Below, piece after piece: positions 19,481 through 30,709 of a stretch of DNA of 64,000 nucleotides. The position numbers were made by a program, and so were the translations under genes. The DNA lies in NCBI GenBank assembly GCA_017302655.1, contig JAFLDE010000012.1, forward strand, positions 1-64,000. Reading direction: 5' to 3'. Within the stretch, counting starts at the first letter, position 1; every line of letters starts with the position of its first letter. The notes beneath the pieces were generated by a model that saw only the letters and a list, made by a program, of their open reading frames with translations, searched no databases and had not been told where the DNA came from. This DNA comes from Burkholderiales bacterium (GTDB taxonomy: Bacteria; Pseudomonadota; Gammaproteobacteria; Burkholderiales; Burkholderiaceae_C).

Positions 19481-20196
19481 GGCTGCGGCTCTTCGGCCTT
19501 CACGCCACCAAAGCGCCGGTCGCGCTCGCGGTAGGCGGCGATGGCCGCGTCGAGCTCCTTCTCGCCAAAGTCCGGCCACAAACAATCGCTGAACACGAAC
19601 TCGGTGTAGGCCGCCTGCCAGAGCAGAAAGTTGCTGATGCGCACTTCCCCGCCAGTGCGGATGAACAGGTCAGGGTCGGGCGCATGGCTCATGGCCATGA
19701 ACTCATTGAGACGCGACTCCGTCAGGCTCTCGGCGGGCACACCGGCTGCAATGGCCTTGCGACATGCCTGAACGATGTCCCAACGCCCGCCGTAATTGAA
19801 GGCAACATTCAGCACCAGCTTGTGGTTGTGTGCGGTGACTCGTTCAGCCTCGTTCCAGGCCTTGCGAAGCTTGTCCGACACGGCATCCCGGTCGCCAACG
19901 ATGCGGATTTGCACGCCCATCGCGCCCATCCGCGCGAGGTACTTGCTGACTGCCGCAAGCACCAGCCCCATGAGGCCAGACACTTCATCGCTGGGTCGCT
20001 TCCAATTCTCCGACGAGAAGGCAAACACGGTGAGCTGCTCGACATTTCGATCGATGCAGGCTTGCACCACCCGCACCAGCGAGTCCACACCGGCCTTATG
20101 GCCGAAGAAGCGCGGAAGAAAGCGTTTCTTGGCCCAGCGACCGTTGCCATCCATGACGATGGCGATGTGGCGCGGCTTCGCGCCCTTGTCTGGCAT
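19474..20196 (-). CDS. uppS: Undecaprenyl diphosphate synthase
   Basis: This cis-prenyltransferase condenses eight isopentenyl units onto farnesyl diphosphate to make the C55 carrier for peptidoglycan and LPS sugars. The 240 residues show HIAIVMDGNGRWAKKR with the catalytic Asp, the FAFSSENWKRP segment and the C-terminal DLFIRTGGEVRISNFLLWQ signature. It starts 11 bases after frr and overlaps cdsA. Length is typical. Confidence 0.97.
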   Translation of the reverse strand: MPDKGAKPRHIAIVMDGNGRWAKKRFLPRFFGHKAGVDSLVRVVQACIDRNVEQLTVFAFSSENWKRPSDEVSGLMGLVLAAVSKYLARMGAMGVQIRIVGDRDAVSDKLRKAWNEAERVTAHNHKLVLNVAFNYGGRWDIVQACRKAIAAGVPAESLTESRLNEFMAMSHAPDPDLFIRTGGEVRISNFLLWQAAYTEFVFSDCLWPDFGEKELDAAIAAYRERDRRFGGVKAEEPQPC

Positions 20197-20207
20197 CGCG
20201 AAGTGAT

Positions 20208-20768
20208 TCAGACGGCCATGATCTCGGCTTCCTTTGCCGAGGCCAACTTGTCGATTTCGACCACCGTGCGGTCGGTGAGCTTCTGCACATCTTCCTGACC
20301 GCGGCGCTCCTCGTCTTCAGTGACCAATTTATCCTTGAGCAGCTTCTTGGCGTGCTCGTTGGCATCACGGCGCACGTTTCGCACGGCCACCTTGGCTTCT
20401 TCCGCCGTGTGCTTGCAGATCTTGACCAGATCGCGACGACGTTCCTCGGACAGCGGCGGCATTGGCACGCGAATCAGGTCGCCCTGACTGCTCGGGTTCA
20501 GGCCCAGGTCGCTCTCGCGAATGGCCTTCTCGATCTTGGCGCCCATGCCCTTCTCCCAGGGCTGCACGCTGATGGTGCGGGCGTCGAGCAAGCTGACGTT
20601 GGCCACCTGACTGATGGGTACGTGCGAGCCGTAGTACTCAACATGCACTTGGTCGAGGATGCCCGGATGGGCACGGCCGGTGCGAATTTTCTGTAATTCT
20701 GTCTTGAACGCCTCAACGGACTTGTGCATCTTCGTCTCGGCGTTCTGCTTGATCTCAGCAATCGTCAT
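20208..20768 (-). CDS. frr: Ribosome recycling factor
   Basis: RRF, together with EF-G, splits the post-termination ribosome. The 186-residue protein shows the RRF pattern: [39 protein letters not shown] and [20 protein letters not shown], covering the three-helix bundle and the inserted beta domain. It follows pyrH by 11 bases in the tsf-pyrH-frr-uppS order common to many bacteria. Confidence 0.98.
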   Translation of the reverse strand: MTIAEIKQNAETKMHKSVEAFKTELQKIRTGRAHPGILDQVHVEYYGSHVPISQVANVSLLDARTISVQPWEKGMGAKIEKAIRESDLGLNPSSQGDLIRVPMPPLSEERRRDLVKICKHTAEEAKVAVRNVRRDANEHAKKLLKDKLVTEDEERRGQEDVQKLTDRTVVEIDKLASAKEAEIMAV

Positions 20769-20779
20769 GCTCGTTCTCT

Positions 20780-21490
20780 TCAGACGTGAACCAAGGTGCC
20801 CTCATCCTCGCCCATCACCACGCGCTTGAGCGCGCCGGGCTTGACGATGCTGAACACCTTGATGGGGAGCTTTTGATCCCGGCACAGTGCGAATGCGGTG
20901 GCATCCAGCACTTGCAGATTCTTCGTGATCGCCTCGTCGAAGGTAAGGCGGGCGTAGCGCGTGGCCTCAGGATCCTTTTTCGGATCAGCGGTGTAAACGC
21001 CATCAACCTTGGTGGCCTTCAACATCACTTCCGCACCGATCTCAGCACCGCGCAGCGCGGCAGCCGTGTCGGTGGTGAAAAAAGGGTTGCCCGTGCCGGC
21101 ACCAAATATCACCACCTTGCCCTCTTCGAGGTACTGCAGAGCCTTGGGGCGGACATAGGGCTCGACCACCTGCTCGATGCCGATGGCGCTCATCACACGG
21201 GCGGTCATGCCTTCTTGGCGCATCGTATCGGCCAGAGCGAGGGCGTTCATCACCGTGGCCAGCATGCCCATGTAGTCGGCGGTCGCACGGTCCATGCCGA
21301 CCGAACCGCCAGCCACCCCGCGGAAAATGTTGCCGCCGCCGATGACGACCGCCACCTCCACGCCCAGTTCTGTGACCTCCCGGATCTCGCGCACCATGCG
21401 AACGATGGTTCCGCGGTTGATGCCGTAGGCGTCATCGCCCATCAGGGCTTCGCCGGAAAGTTTGAGCAGGATGCGTTTGTGTGCGGGCAT
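20780..21490 (-). CDS. pyrH: UMP kinase
   Basis: This hexameric enzyme of the amino-acid-kinase fold phosphorylates UMP to UDP. The 236 residues include [25 protein letters not shown], the [19 protein letters not shown] substrate loop and [18 protein letters not shown] factor-independent terminator separates it from tsf, so it probably has its own promoter in the short gap or depends on read-through. It is followed closely by frr. Confidence 0.98.
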   Translation of the reverse strand: MPAHKRILLKLSGEALMGDDAYGINRGTIVRMVREIREVTELGVEVAVVIGGGNIFRGVAGGSVGMDRATADYMGMLATVMNALALADTMRQEGMTARVMSAIGIEQVVEPYVRPKALQYLEEGKVVIFGAGTGNPFFTTDTAAALRGAEIGAEVMLKATKVDGVYTADPKKDPEATRYARLTFDEAITKNLQVLDATAFALCRDQKLPIKVFSIVKPGALKRVVMGEDEGTLVHV

Positions 21491-21523
21491 AGGCAGGGCT
21501 TCTCCAGGGGTCTCACCAGTTTA

Positions 21524-21548
21524 AAGGGGCGCCTGCAGCGCCCCTTTG
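21524..21548 (-). terminator. Terminator after tsf
   Basis: A perfect 10-bp stem AAAGGGGCGC with its complement closes a 5-base loop; on the minus strand it is followed by AAAC. It lies 17 bases after the tsf stop. Confidence 0.65.
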
Positions 21549-21564
21549 TCCGCGATTCAGGCGC

Positions 21565-22461
21565 TCACTGCCCCTTGGCAGCAGCCACCTGAGCAGCCAC
21601 TTCGGCCGCGAAGTCGTCGACCTTTTTCTCGATGCCCTCGCCGACCACGTAGAGCGTGAAGCCCTTCAATGCGGTCGCCTTGTCCTTGAGCATGGCACCG
21701 ACGGTCTGCTTGCCATCAGCCGCTTTGACGAAGACCTGGTCGAGCAGGCTGACTTCCTTCAGGTACTTCTGCACCGAGCCTTCGACCATCTTGCCCACGA
21801 TGTCGGCGGGCTTGCCGGACTCTGCCGCCTTCTCGGTGGCAATCTTGCGCTCCTTGGCGATCAGGTCGGCCGGCACATCAGCGCTCGAAAGCGCCACGGG
21901 CTTCATGGCCGCAATGTGCATGGCAACGTCCTTGGCAGCCACGGCGTCGCCGTCGAAGGCCACCATGACGCCGATGCGCGTGCCATGAAGGTAATGGGCC
22001 AGCTGCCCAGCACCTTGGTAGCGCTGGAAGCGGCGGATCGTCATGTTCTCGCCGATCTTGCCGATGAGGCCTTTGCGCACGTCTTCCACGGTCGGGCCAA
22101 AGCTTTCCAGCGACAGCGGCAGCGCCGACAGGGCCGCCACATCAGCCGGCTTGTGCTCAACGACCAGCGCAGCCAGTGCATTGGCGAAGGCCAGGAAGGC
22201 GTCGTTCTTGCTGACGAAGTCGGTTTCGCAATTGACTTCGACAAGCGCGCCCGCCTCGCCCTGGGTGGAGGCGGTGATCACACCCTCGGCGGTCACTCGC
22301 GAGGCGGCCTTGCCGGCCTTGTTGCCCAGCTTGACGCGCAGGATTTCCTCTGCACGGGTCATGTCGCCGTCGGCTTCCGTGAGCGCCTTCTTGCACTCCA
22401 TCATCGGCGCGTCGGTACGGGCGCGCAGTTCGGCGACCATGCTGGCGGTGATTGCAGCCAT
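21565..22461 (-). CDS. tsf: Translation elongation factor Ts
   Basis: EF-Ts recycles EF-Tu by GDP-GTP exchange. The 298 residues begin [20 protein letters not shown]. The N-terminal UBA-like module contains the [12 protein letters not shown] signature and is followed by the core, with [12 protein letters not shown] contacting EF-Tu. It follows rpsB with an intervening hairpin that may attenuate transcription, and is followed by a terminator. Length is slightly above the E. coli protein and normal for betaproteobacteria. Confidence 0.98.
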   Translation of the reverse strand: MAAITASMVAELRARTDAPMMECKKALTEADGDMTRAEEILRVKLGNKAGKAASRVTAEGVITASTQGEAGALVEVNCETDFVSKNDAFLAFANALAALVVEHKPADVAALSALPLSLESFGPTVEDVRKGLIGKIGENMTIRRFQRYQGAGQLAHYLHGTRIGVMVAFDGDAVAAKDVAMHIAAMKPVALSSADVPADLIAKERKIATEKAAESGKPADIVGKMVEGSVQKYLKEVSLLDQVFVKAADGKQTVGAMLKDKATALKGFTLYVVGEGIEKKVDDFAAEVAAQVAAAKGQ

Positions 22462-22490
22462 CTTGTTTCCTTGATTCCTAAGTGTTGGAA

Positions 22491-22516
22491 AAAAGGGGCC
22501 TCGAGAAGCCCCTTTT
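22491..22516 (-). terminator. Hairpin between rpsB and tsf (attenuator or terminator)
   Basis: A 9-bp stem AAAAGGGGC with its complement and an 8-base loop; on the minus strand the descending arm runs on into a TTTTTT tract. It lies 20 bases after the rpsB stop and 30 bases before the tsf start, so partial termination would lower tsf relative to rpsB. Confidence 0.7.
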
Positions 22517-22535
22517 GCATCAGCAGCGGAGGGGC

Positions 22536-23276
22536 TCAGGCGCCTTCCGAAACCTCGACGAACTCGTCGCCGGTGGCGGCTTGCACGACGTCGGCGGTGG
22601 CATTGGCCTTGCCTTCGAGGACGGCATCGGCCATGGCACGGGCGTAAAGCTCGATGGCCTTGGCGGAGTCGTCATTGCCCGGGATCACGTAGTCGATGCC
22701 TTCGGGCGAATGGTTGGTGTCGACCACGGCGATGACCGGGATGCCTAGCTTCTTGGCTTCGGCCACGGCGATCTTGTGGTAACCCACGTCGATCACGAAC
22801 AGGGCATCCGGCAGCGCGGGCATGTCGGCGATGCCGCCGATGTTCTTCTGCAGCTTGGCGATCTCGCGATCGAACATCAAGGCTTCTTTCTTGATCTTCG
22901 ACTCGCCGCCACCGTCCTTGGTCGCCTGCATGTCCTTGAGCTTCTTCAAGGAACCCTTGACGGTCTTGAAGTTGGTCAGCATGCCGCCGAGCCAGCGCTG
23001 TTCGACGAAAGGCATACCGGCGCGCTGGGCCTCCAGGGCCACGATCTCGCGGGCCTGACGCTTGGTGCCCACGAAGAGGATGTTGCCGCGCTTGCTGGAC
23101 AGCTGGCGCACAAACTTCAGTGCCTCCTGGAAAGCCGGCAGGCTCTTTTCCAGGTTGATGATGTGGATCTTGTTGCGATGGCCGTAAATGAACGGGGCCA
23201 TCTTGGGGTTCCAGAAGCGGGTCTGGTGTCCGAAATGGACACCGGCTTCCAGCATTTCGCGCATGGTGACGGACAT
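22536..23276 (-). CDS. rpsB: 30S ribosomal protein S2
   Basis: The 246-residue protein starts [20 protein letters not shown] and includes the S2 signatures [18 protein letters not shown] and [17 protein letters not shown]2 joins the small subunit late at the head-body junction. The start at 23276 fits the family, and an extension to 23336 has no similarity. It is first in its operon, preceded by a good promoter and divergent from the NAD(P)HX repair gene. Confidence 0.98.
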   Translation of the reverse strand: MSVTMREMLEAGVHFGHQTRFWNPKMAPFIYGHRNKIHIINLEKSLPAFQEALKFVRQLSSKRGNILFVGTKRQAREIVALEAQRAGMPFVEQRWLGGMLTNFKTVKGSLKKLKDMQATKDGGGESKIKKEALMFDREIAKLQKNIGGIADMPALPDALFVIDVGYHKIAVAEAKKLGIPVIAVVDTNHSPEGIDYVIPGNDDSAKAIELYARAMADAVLEGKANATADVVQAATGDEFVEVSEGA

Positions 23277-23406
23277 CAAAGTCTCCGAAGGTTGGGTCTG
23301 AAGCCACGGCACAACCCTCAAGGAAGAGGGCACCATTCGGGCCGCGGCCAGCGGTTTGAAAAGTATGGTGAGCTTTCACACGGCCTTCGCCGCGCAAAGC
23401 CAGACG

Positions 23407-23434
23407 ATTATAGCGGGTTTCTCCGGAGAGTCAG
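23407..23434 (-). promoter_or_regulatory. Promoter of rpsB
   Basis: On the minus strand a perfect TATAAT (23407-23412) is preceded at 16 bases by CTGACT (23429-23434), a fair -35. The element abuts the start codon of the divergent gene at 23435. The leader of rpsB would be about 125 bases. Confidence 0.7.
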
Positions 23435-24943
23435 ATGCTGCACGCCCTGCCAGCCACCATGGAACGGACACCATTGCTCGACACAGCCGCATTGCGCTTG
23501 CTTGAAGGGCAGATGAGTGCCTCGTTGCCGACAGGGGCGCTCATGGAGCGTGCAGGCTTGGCTGCCGCTCGATTGGCTCGAGCAAGATGGCCCGATGCAC
23601 GCCGAGTGCGTCTGCTTTGCGGGCCCGGCAACAACGGGGGCGACGGGCTTGTGATGGCTCGCCATCTGCACCAGCAAGGCCTGGACGTGCGCGCCCTGCA
23701 GGTTCACTCGGGCAGCAAGGTACCCGGCGAAAGGCAGCTTGCCGAGCAACGTGCGCTGCAAGGCGGCGTGCCGATGACGAACCAGCTTGAGCTATCAGAC
23801 GCCGAATTGGTCGTCGACGCCCTGCTGGGCATCGGCCTGCGGGCCGCGCCGCGTGGGCCGCTGTATCAGGCATTGCGCACCATGGCGGAGCACCCATCTC
23901 CCCGTATGGCCCTCGATTTGCCCAGTGGTCTTGATGCCGACGAGGGACACGACTGGGGCGCCGTGCCCTGCCAAGCCACGCTCAGCTTTCTGGCCGCCAA
24001 GCCGGGGCTTTGGACAGGCGCAGGCCGATCGTTGTGCGGGGAACTGTGGCTCGACGACTTGGGCGCAAGCCTCTCGCACACCCGCTTCACGGTCATGCAG
24101 GCATGCGCCTGGGCCGCAGGCCAAACCAGTGACTGGCACCAGTGGTCACCGCGTTCAAACGATCCGGCCGGCGTACACAAGGGGCGGGTCGGGCAGGTGT
24201 GGGTGGCCAGCGGCACTTCGACCATGGGCGGCGCCGCCAGGCTCGCCGGGCGCGCGGCATTGGCCAGCGGGGCGGGGCGGGTCTATCTTGCAGGTGCGGA
24301 GACCCTCGACGCGGGTCAGCCAGAGCTCATGAGTTCGAGCCTACAGACTGCACTGGAAGCACTGAAAGCACACCCCACATCATGTGCGGTTGTAGGCTGC
24401 GGCGGTGGAGATGCTGTGACCACAAACTTGCCAGACTGGCTGGCTGCCTCGGGCCAAATGGTCTTGGACGCTGATGGTTTGAATGCGGTGGCCCGAGACC
24501 GCAAGCTCGGCGACGCATTGAGACAGCGCGCGACCCGTGGCCAAAGGAGTGTGATCACACCGCACCCTTTGGAAGCGGCTCGCCTGCTTGAACTGCCGGG
24601 CGCCAGTGTGGTTCAGGAAGCCCGCCTGCGGCATGCGCAAGCCCTGGCTGAACGCTACGCTTGCTGCGTGGTACTGAAGGGATCGGGAACCGTCGTGGCT
24701 GCCCCCGGCGCCAAACCGGTGATTTGCACGCGCGGCCACGCGGCGCTGGCATCAGCAGGCACTGGCGATGTCTTGGCGGGCTGGCTGGGAGGCTTGCTGA
24801 CGCAAGCACCACAGGCTCCGCTTCAGGAAGTGACAGCGCTGGCCTGTGCCTGGCATGGCGCCGCCGCCGAGGGATGGCCGAGGGGCGGAGGACCTGCCCG
24901 CGCATCAGCCCTGATCGAAGCCATGGCCTCGATCCATCCCTAG
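23435..24943 (+). CDS. nnr: Bifunctional NAD(P)HX epimerase/dehydratase
   Basis: This repair enzyme restores hydrated NADH/NADPH. The N-terminal YjeF domain (epimerase) has CGPGNNGGDGLVMARHL at about 62-78. The C-terminal ribokinase-like domain (ADP- or ATP-dependent dehydratase) has VLDADGLNAVAR, ITPHPLEAARLL, VVLKGSGTVVAAPG and the GTGDVLAGWLGGLL motif near 442. The 502 residues match the fused form. It is divergent from rpsB, and its stop overlaps the 3' end of the RNase R gene by four bases. Confidence 0.95.
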   Translation: MLHALPATMERTPLLDTAALRLLEGQMSASLPTGALMERAGLAAARLARARWPDARRVRLLCGPGNNGGDGLVMARHLHQQGLDVRALQVHSGSKVPGERQLAEQRALQGGVPMTNQLELSDAELVVDALLGIGLRAAPRGPLYQALRTMAEHPSPRMALDLPSGLDADEGHDWGAVPCQATLSFLAAKPGLWTGAGRSLCGELWLDDLGASLSHTRFTVMQACAWAAGQTSDWHQWSPRSNDPAGVHKGRVGQVWVASGTSTMGGAARLAGRAALASGAGRVYLAGAETLDAGQPELMSSSLQTALEALKAHPTSCAVVGCGGGDAVTTNLPDWLAASGQMVLDADGLNAVARDRKLGDALRQRATRGQRSVITPHPLEAARLLELPGASVVQEARLRHAQALAERYACCVVLKGSGTVVAAPGAKPVICTRGHAALASAGTGDVLAGWLGGLLTQAPQAPLQEVTALACAWHGAAAEGWPRGGGPARASALIEAMASIHP

Positions 24944-27087
24944 CGCCGCTTCTTTGCGCCCCCTTTGCGAGGCGCTTCACCACGCGCCTGCTTGCGCGCG
25001 CTGTCGGTGCGAGCCGCCTTCACAGCGTTGGCACGTTCAGCGCGCTGTCTCTTGAGCTTTCGCTCGTCTTCCTGAACCGCACGAAGCTGCTCGCGAGCAT
25101 CGGAAGACGGCAACTTGCCACCTATACCTTTGGCCGCCTTACCTGCCGGACGACCACTCTCCTGTTCGCGATACAGCCTGAATTCAATGCGACGCCCATC
25201 CAAGTCGACGCGACTGACCTGCACATGCATGCGCGCGCCCAGGCCGTATCTGACGCCGGTGCGCTCTCCGCGCAATTCCTGCCGCGCCTCGTCAAACCGG
25301 AAATATTCGCCCCCCAATTCGGTGATGTGCACCAGGCCTTCCACGTAGAGGCTTTCGAGTTGCACGAAGAGGCCGAAAGGCGTGACAGCAGTCACCTGAC
25401 CCAGGTAGTCTTCGCCCAATCGGTCGCGCATGAAGCGGCACTTGAGCCAAGCCTCCACATCACGAGACGCTTCGTCGGCACGGCGTTCGTTGGCACTGCA
25501 TCGGAGGCCGGCCTGTTCCCACCACGCCAAAGCCGACTCCCCCTTGCCCAGCGCATAGCTCTTACCACTCAGCACGGCCTTGATTGCGCGGTGGGTGAGC
25601 AGGTCGGGATAGCGCCGAATCGGGCTCGTGAAATGAGCGTAGGCTTCATAGGCCAGGCCGAAGTGCCCACCGTTGTGCGGCGAGTAGATGGCTTGCTGCA
25701 TGGAGCGAAGCAGCAAAGTATGAATCTGTTGATGGTCAGGGCGCTCGCGAGTACCTTTGGCCAGCGCCTGTAGATCGCTGGGTCGCAGCGGATCAGGCAG
25801 CACATGGCTGACTCCGAGGGAACGAAGTGCCGCCTGAAGCGTCGTGCGCTTCTGCGCTGTCGGACCCTCATGGACACGGAACAGGGTCGCGTGCTCCGCG
25901 TCGCGCAGAAACTCCGCCGCACAGACGTTGGCCGCCAGCATCGCCTCTTCGATAAGGCGATGCGCCTCGTTGCGAGTGCGCGGCACGATGCGTTCGATGC
26001 GACCGTTGTCGTCACAGATGATCTGCGTCTCCGGTGTGTCGAAGTCCACGGCTCCGCGCCGGTCGCGTGCACCGAGGAGGGACGCGTAAACCGCATGCAG
26101 ATTCAGCAGATGCGGCACCAGATCCTGCCGTCGCTGAGCTTCCGGTCCACGCGTATTGACCAAAATTGCAGCCACCTCGGTATAGGTCAGGCGCGCCTTG
26201 GAACGCATGACGGCTGGATAGAACTGGTAGGCCAAGGTCTGCCCGCTGGCATCGATCACCATGTCGCAAACCATGCACAGGCGATCAACCTCGGGATTCA
26301 ATGAGCACAGCCCGTTGCTCAATTTCTCCGGCAGCATCGGGATGACGCGACGCGGAAAATAGACCGAAGTGCAACGATCGAAGGCATCGACGTCGAGTGC
26401 CTCGCTGGGCTTCACATAGTGGCTCACATCGGCAATGGCCACCAGCAACCGAAAGGCATCAACCGCCTTTTTGCCTCGTCCGTGACGGAACGGTTCGCAG
26501 TAAACCGCGTCGTCAAAGTCACGCGCATCCTCGCCATCGATCGTCACCAACGGGACATCGCGAAGGTCGACTCGCCCCTTCAAGTCCACCGCACGGATCT
26601 GTTCGGGCAGTTTCGCCGCTTGGGCGACGGCGGCTGCGCTGAACTCATGAGGCACTTCGTATTTGCGAACGGCGATCTCGATCTCGAGGCCAGGATCGTC
26701 GATGTCACCCAACACTTCGGTGATACGCCCCACCGGCTGGGCGTAAAGCGCCGGGGGTTCGGTCAACTCCACTGCAACCACCTGTCCGGGGCGCGCCTGA
26801 GCCACGCCGCCCTTTGGAATCAGGATGTCCTGGGTCACACGCTTGTCCTCGGGTGCGACCAGCCAAACGCCCCCCTCAAACAATAAGCGGCCAATCAAGG
26901 GACGAGGACGTCGTTCCTCGATGTCAACGATGCGCCCTTCCGGTCGCCCCTTCTTGTCGAGTCGAACCACCCTGACACGCACACGGTCGCCATGAAGTGC
27001 CGCCCGCATTTCGTTGCCAGGGATGAAGACATCTGCCCCGCGTGCGTCATTCAACACAAAGCCGTGTCCGTCGCGGTGACCTTGCAA
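24940..27087 (-). CDS. rnr: Ribonuclease R, lacking the usual N-terminal region
   Basis: RNase R is a processive 3'-5' exoribonuclease for structured RNA. The 715 residues hold cold-shock domains, the RNB catalytic domain with the Asp cluster IDGEDARDFDDAV (183-195), an S1 domain (YLGQVTAVTPFGLFVQLESL) and a basic tail ending RKGGAKKRR. Relatives have about 70-80 extra N-terminal residues (a winged-helix part) before the GHRDGHGF segment. Here the first usable codon is a TTG at 27087 right at that segment. The frame stays open upstream for at least 40 codons without ATG or GTG, into the tRNA-Leu promoter. Confidence 0.88.
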   Translation of the reverse strand: MQGHRDGHGFVLNDARGADVFIPGNEMRAALHGDRVRVRVVRLDKKGRPEGRIVDIEERRPRPLIGRLLFEGGVWLVAPEDKRVTQDILIPKGGVAQARPGQVVAVELTEPPALYAQPVGRITEVLGDIDDPGLEIEIAVRKYEVPHEFSAAAVAQAAKLPEQIRAVDLKGRVDLRDVPLVTIDGEDARDFDDAVYCEPFRHGRGKKAVDAFRLLVAIADVSHYVKPSEALDVDAFDRCTSVYFPRRVIPMLPEKLSNGLCSLNPEVDRLCMVCDMVIDASGQTLAYQFYPAVMRSKARLTYTEVAAILVNTRGPEAQRRQDLVPHLLNLHAVYASLLGARDRRGAVDFDTPETQIICDDNGRIERIVPRTRNEAHRLIEEAMLAANVCAAEFLRDAEHATLFRVHEGPTAQKRTTLQAALRSLGVSHVLPDPLRPSDLQALAKGTRERPDHQQIHTLLLRSMQQAIYSPHNGGHFGLAYEAYAHFTSPIRRYPDLLTHRAIKAVLSGKSYALGKGESALAWWEQAGLRCSANERRADEASRDVEAWLKCRFMRDRLGEDYLGQVTAVTPFGLFVQLESLYVEGLVHITELGGEYFRFDEARQELRGERTGVRYGLGARMHVQVSRVDLDGRRIEFRLYREQESGRPAGKAAKGIGGKLPSSDAREQLRAVQEDERKLKRQRAERANAVKAARTDSARKQARGEAPRKGGAKKRR

Positions 27088-27143
27088 GATGCCGCTGAGT
27101 TCTTGCAGGAGCCCGGGTTCAACGCACTTTTCTTCGCCCGTGC

Positions 27144-27173
27144 TTGGCAGTTGATTTTTTTTGATGGTATAGT
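27144..27173 (+). promoter_or_regulatory. Promoter of tRNA-Leu
   Basis: TTGGCA (27144-27149) and TATAGT (27168-27173) are spaced by 18 bases, 40 bases before the mature tRNA 5' end. A run of eight T lies in the spacer (27155-27162). The promoter overlaps the open upstream part of the RNase R frame on the other strand. Confidence 0.65.
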
Positions 27174-27213
27174 CTCTTTCTTCGCTGATCAGGCATTCGC
27201 CTTGGTAAGCAAA

Positions 27214-27298
<85 letters not shown>

Positions 27299-27306
27299 GA
27301 ACATGG

Positions 27307-27340
27307 AAGGGCCAGCGCGAAAGCGTTGGCCCTTTTCGCT
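27307..27340 (+). terminator. Terminator of tRNA-Leu
   Basis: A 12-bp stem, AAGGGCCAGCGC with GCGTTGGCCCTT (one G-T pair), closes a GAAA tetraloop and is followed by TTCGCTTTTG. It begins 9 bases after the CCA end. Confidence 0.85.
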
Positions 27341-27436
27341 TTTGCCCCAAGAGGATGTTGGCCGAGCACGGCATGGCGAACCTCGCGACTCAATGCCGCC
27401 AATCGCGGGATGTAGCGCGAGTGCCGTCTGGTTCAC

Positions 27437-27958
27437 TCAGTAAGACAGCTTCCGCTTCAAATCGTCGGGGCGCATGGCGTCGTAATCCTCAAAGGGCTGG
27501 TGGATCCAAGGCGAGGTCTCAAGGTACTCCACTTGATAGTCCGGTTTGAACACCGACACCGACTTGGTCCAGATGACAGCGGAACGCAACTCGCTGATCT
27601 CCGGCTTCGCGCGCAGCAACTCCACCACCGCTTTTAGCGTGACACCTGAATCAGCCAGGTCATCAACCAGCAGCACCCGACCGGCCAATTCGCCCTTCGG
27701 CATGGTGATGGTCTTCGCAATGTCCAACCGCCCCTGCACGGTGCCTGCCTCAGCACGGTAACTGCTGGTGCTCATGATGGCCAGCGGCTTGTCAAATACC
27801 CGGGATAGCACGTCGCCCGGGCGCAAGCCCCCGCGTGCCAGGCAGAGGATCTGGTCGAATGCCCAGCCTGAGGCATGCACCTTGAGGGCAAGCCGTTCGA
27901 TCAGGAGGTGGTACTCGTCCCAGGATACGTAGAGGTGCTTGCCGTCGTCGGTGAGCAT
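27437..27958 (-). CDS. Phosphoribosyltransferase (xanthine/hypoxanthine type)
   Basis: The 173-residue type I phosphoribosyltransferase contains the PRPP-binding motif VLLVDDLADSGVTL and an upstream ILCLARGGLRPGDVLSR loop. It resembles the COG2236 group annotated as hypoxanthine or xanthine-guanine phosphoribosyltransferase; the base used cannot be fixed from sequence. It follows purA by 5 bases, which fits purine salvage. The ATG at 27958 is chosen because a longer frame overlaps purA and has no similarity. Confidence 0.85.
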   Translation of the reverse strand: MLTDDGKHLYVSWDEYHLLIERLALKVHASGWAFDQILCLARGGLRPGDVLSRVFDKPLAIMSTSSYRAEAGTVQGRLDIAKTITMPKGELAGRVLLVDDLADSGVTLKAVVELLRAKPEISELRSAVIWTKSVSVFKPDYQVEYLETSPWIHQPFEDYDAMRPDDLKRKLSY

Positions 27959-27963
27959 GGAGG

Positions 27964-30463
<2,500 letters not shown>

Positions 30464-30492
30464 TCGAAAATTGCGCCTTGTTTAAAGGCGGC

Positions 30493-30498
30493 ATTCTA
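30493..30498 (-). promoter_or_regulatory. TAGAAT -10-like element upstream of hisZ
   Basis: Minus-strand CTCTAGAATGCCGCC lies 30 bases before hisZ, directly after the DUF2065 gene. This would give hisZ-purA its own start within the larger operon. It matches the recurring motif in this window; the -35 is weak. Confidence 0.45.
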
Positions 30499-30519
30499 GA
30501 GGCCGACCCTGAGCCTGGG

Positions 30520-30696
30520 TCACAACCAGAGGATCACCAAGCCCAAGGTGACACTGAGCAGGCCCATGAAGCGCAGTTGACCGTCCTGCAACTGCAACAG
30601 CTTGCTGAACGTGGCCCGCCAACTGCTCGGGCTTAGCAAGGGCAGCAAGCCCTCCACCACCAGCATCAGACCCAGTGCGGCAAGCAGCCAGTCCAT
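30520..30696 (-). CDS. DUF2065 small inner-membrane protein
   Basis: The 58-residue protein MDWLLAALGLMLVVEGLLPL... is almost entirely hydrophobic, with two predicted membrane helices joined by a short polar loop (SSWRATFSKLLQLQDGQ). DUF2065 proteins (YjeT type) sit beside hflC in many proteobacteria; their role is unknown. The Met at 30696 is preferred to one at 30729 because the latter overlaps the hflC stop by 20 bases and adds a polar stretch. Confidence 0.85.
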   Translation of the reverse strand: MDWLLAALGLMLVVEGLLPLLSPSSWRATFSKLLQLQDGQLRFMGLLSVTLGLVILWL

Positions 30697-30709
30697 CGGG
30701 GGCGTGGCG

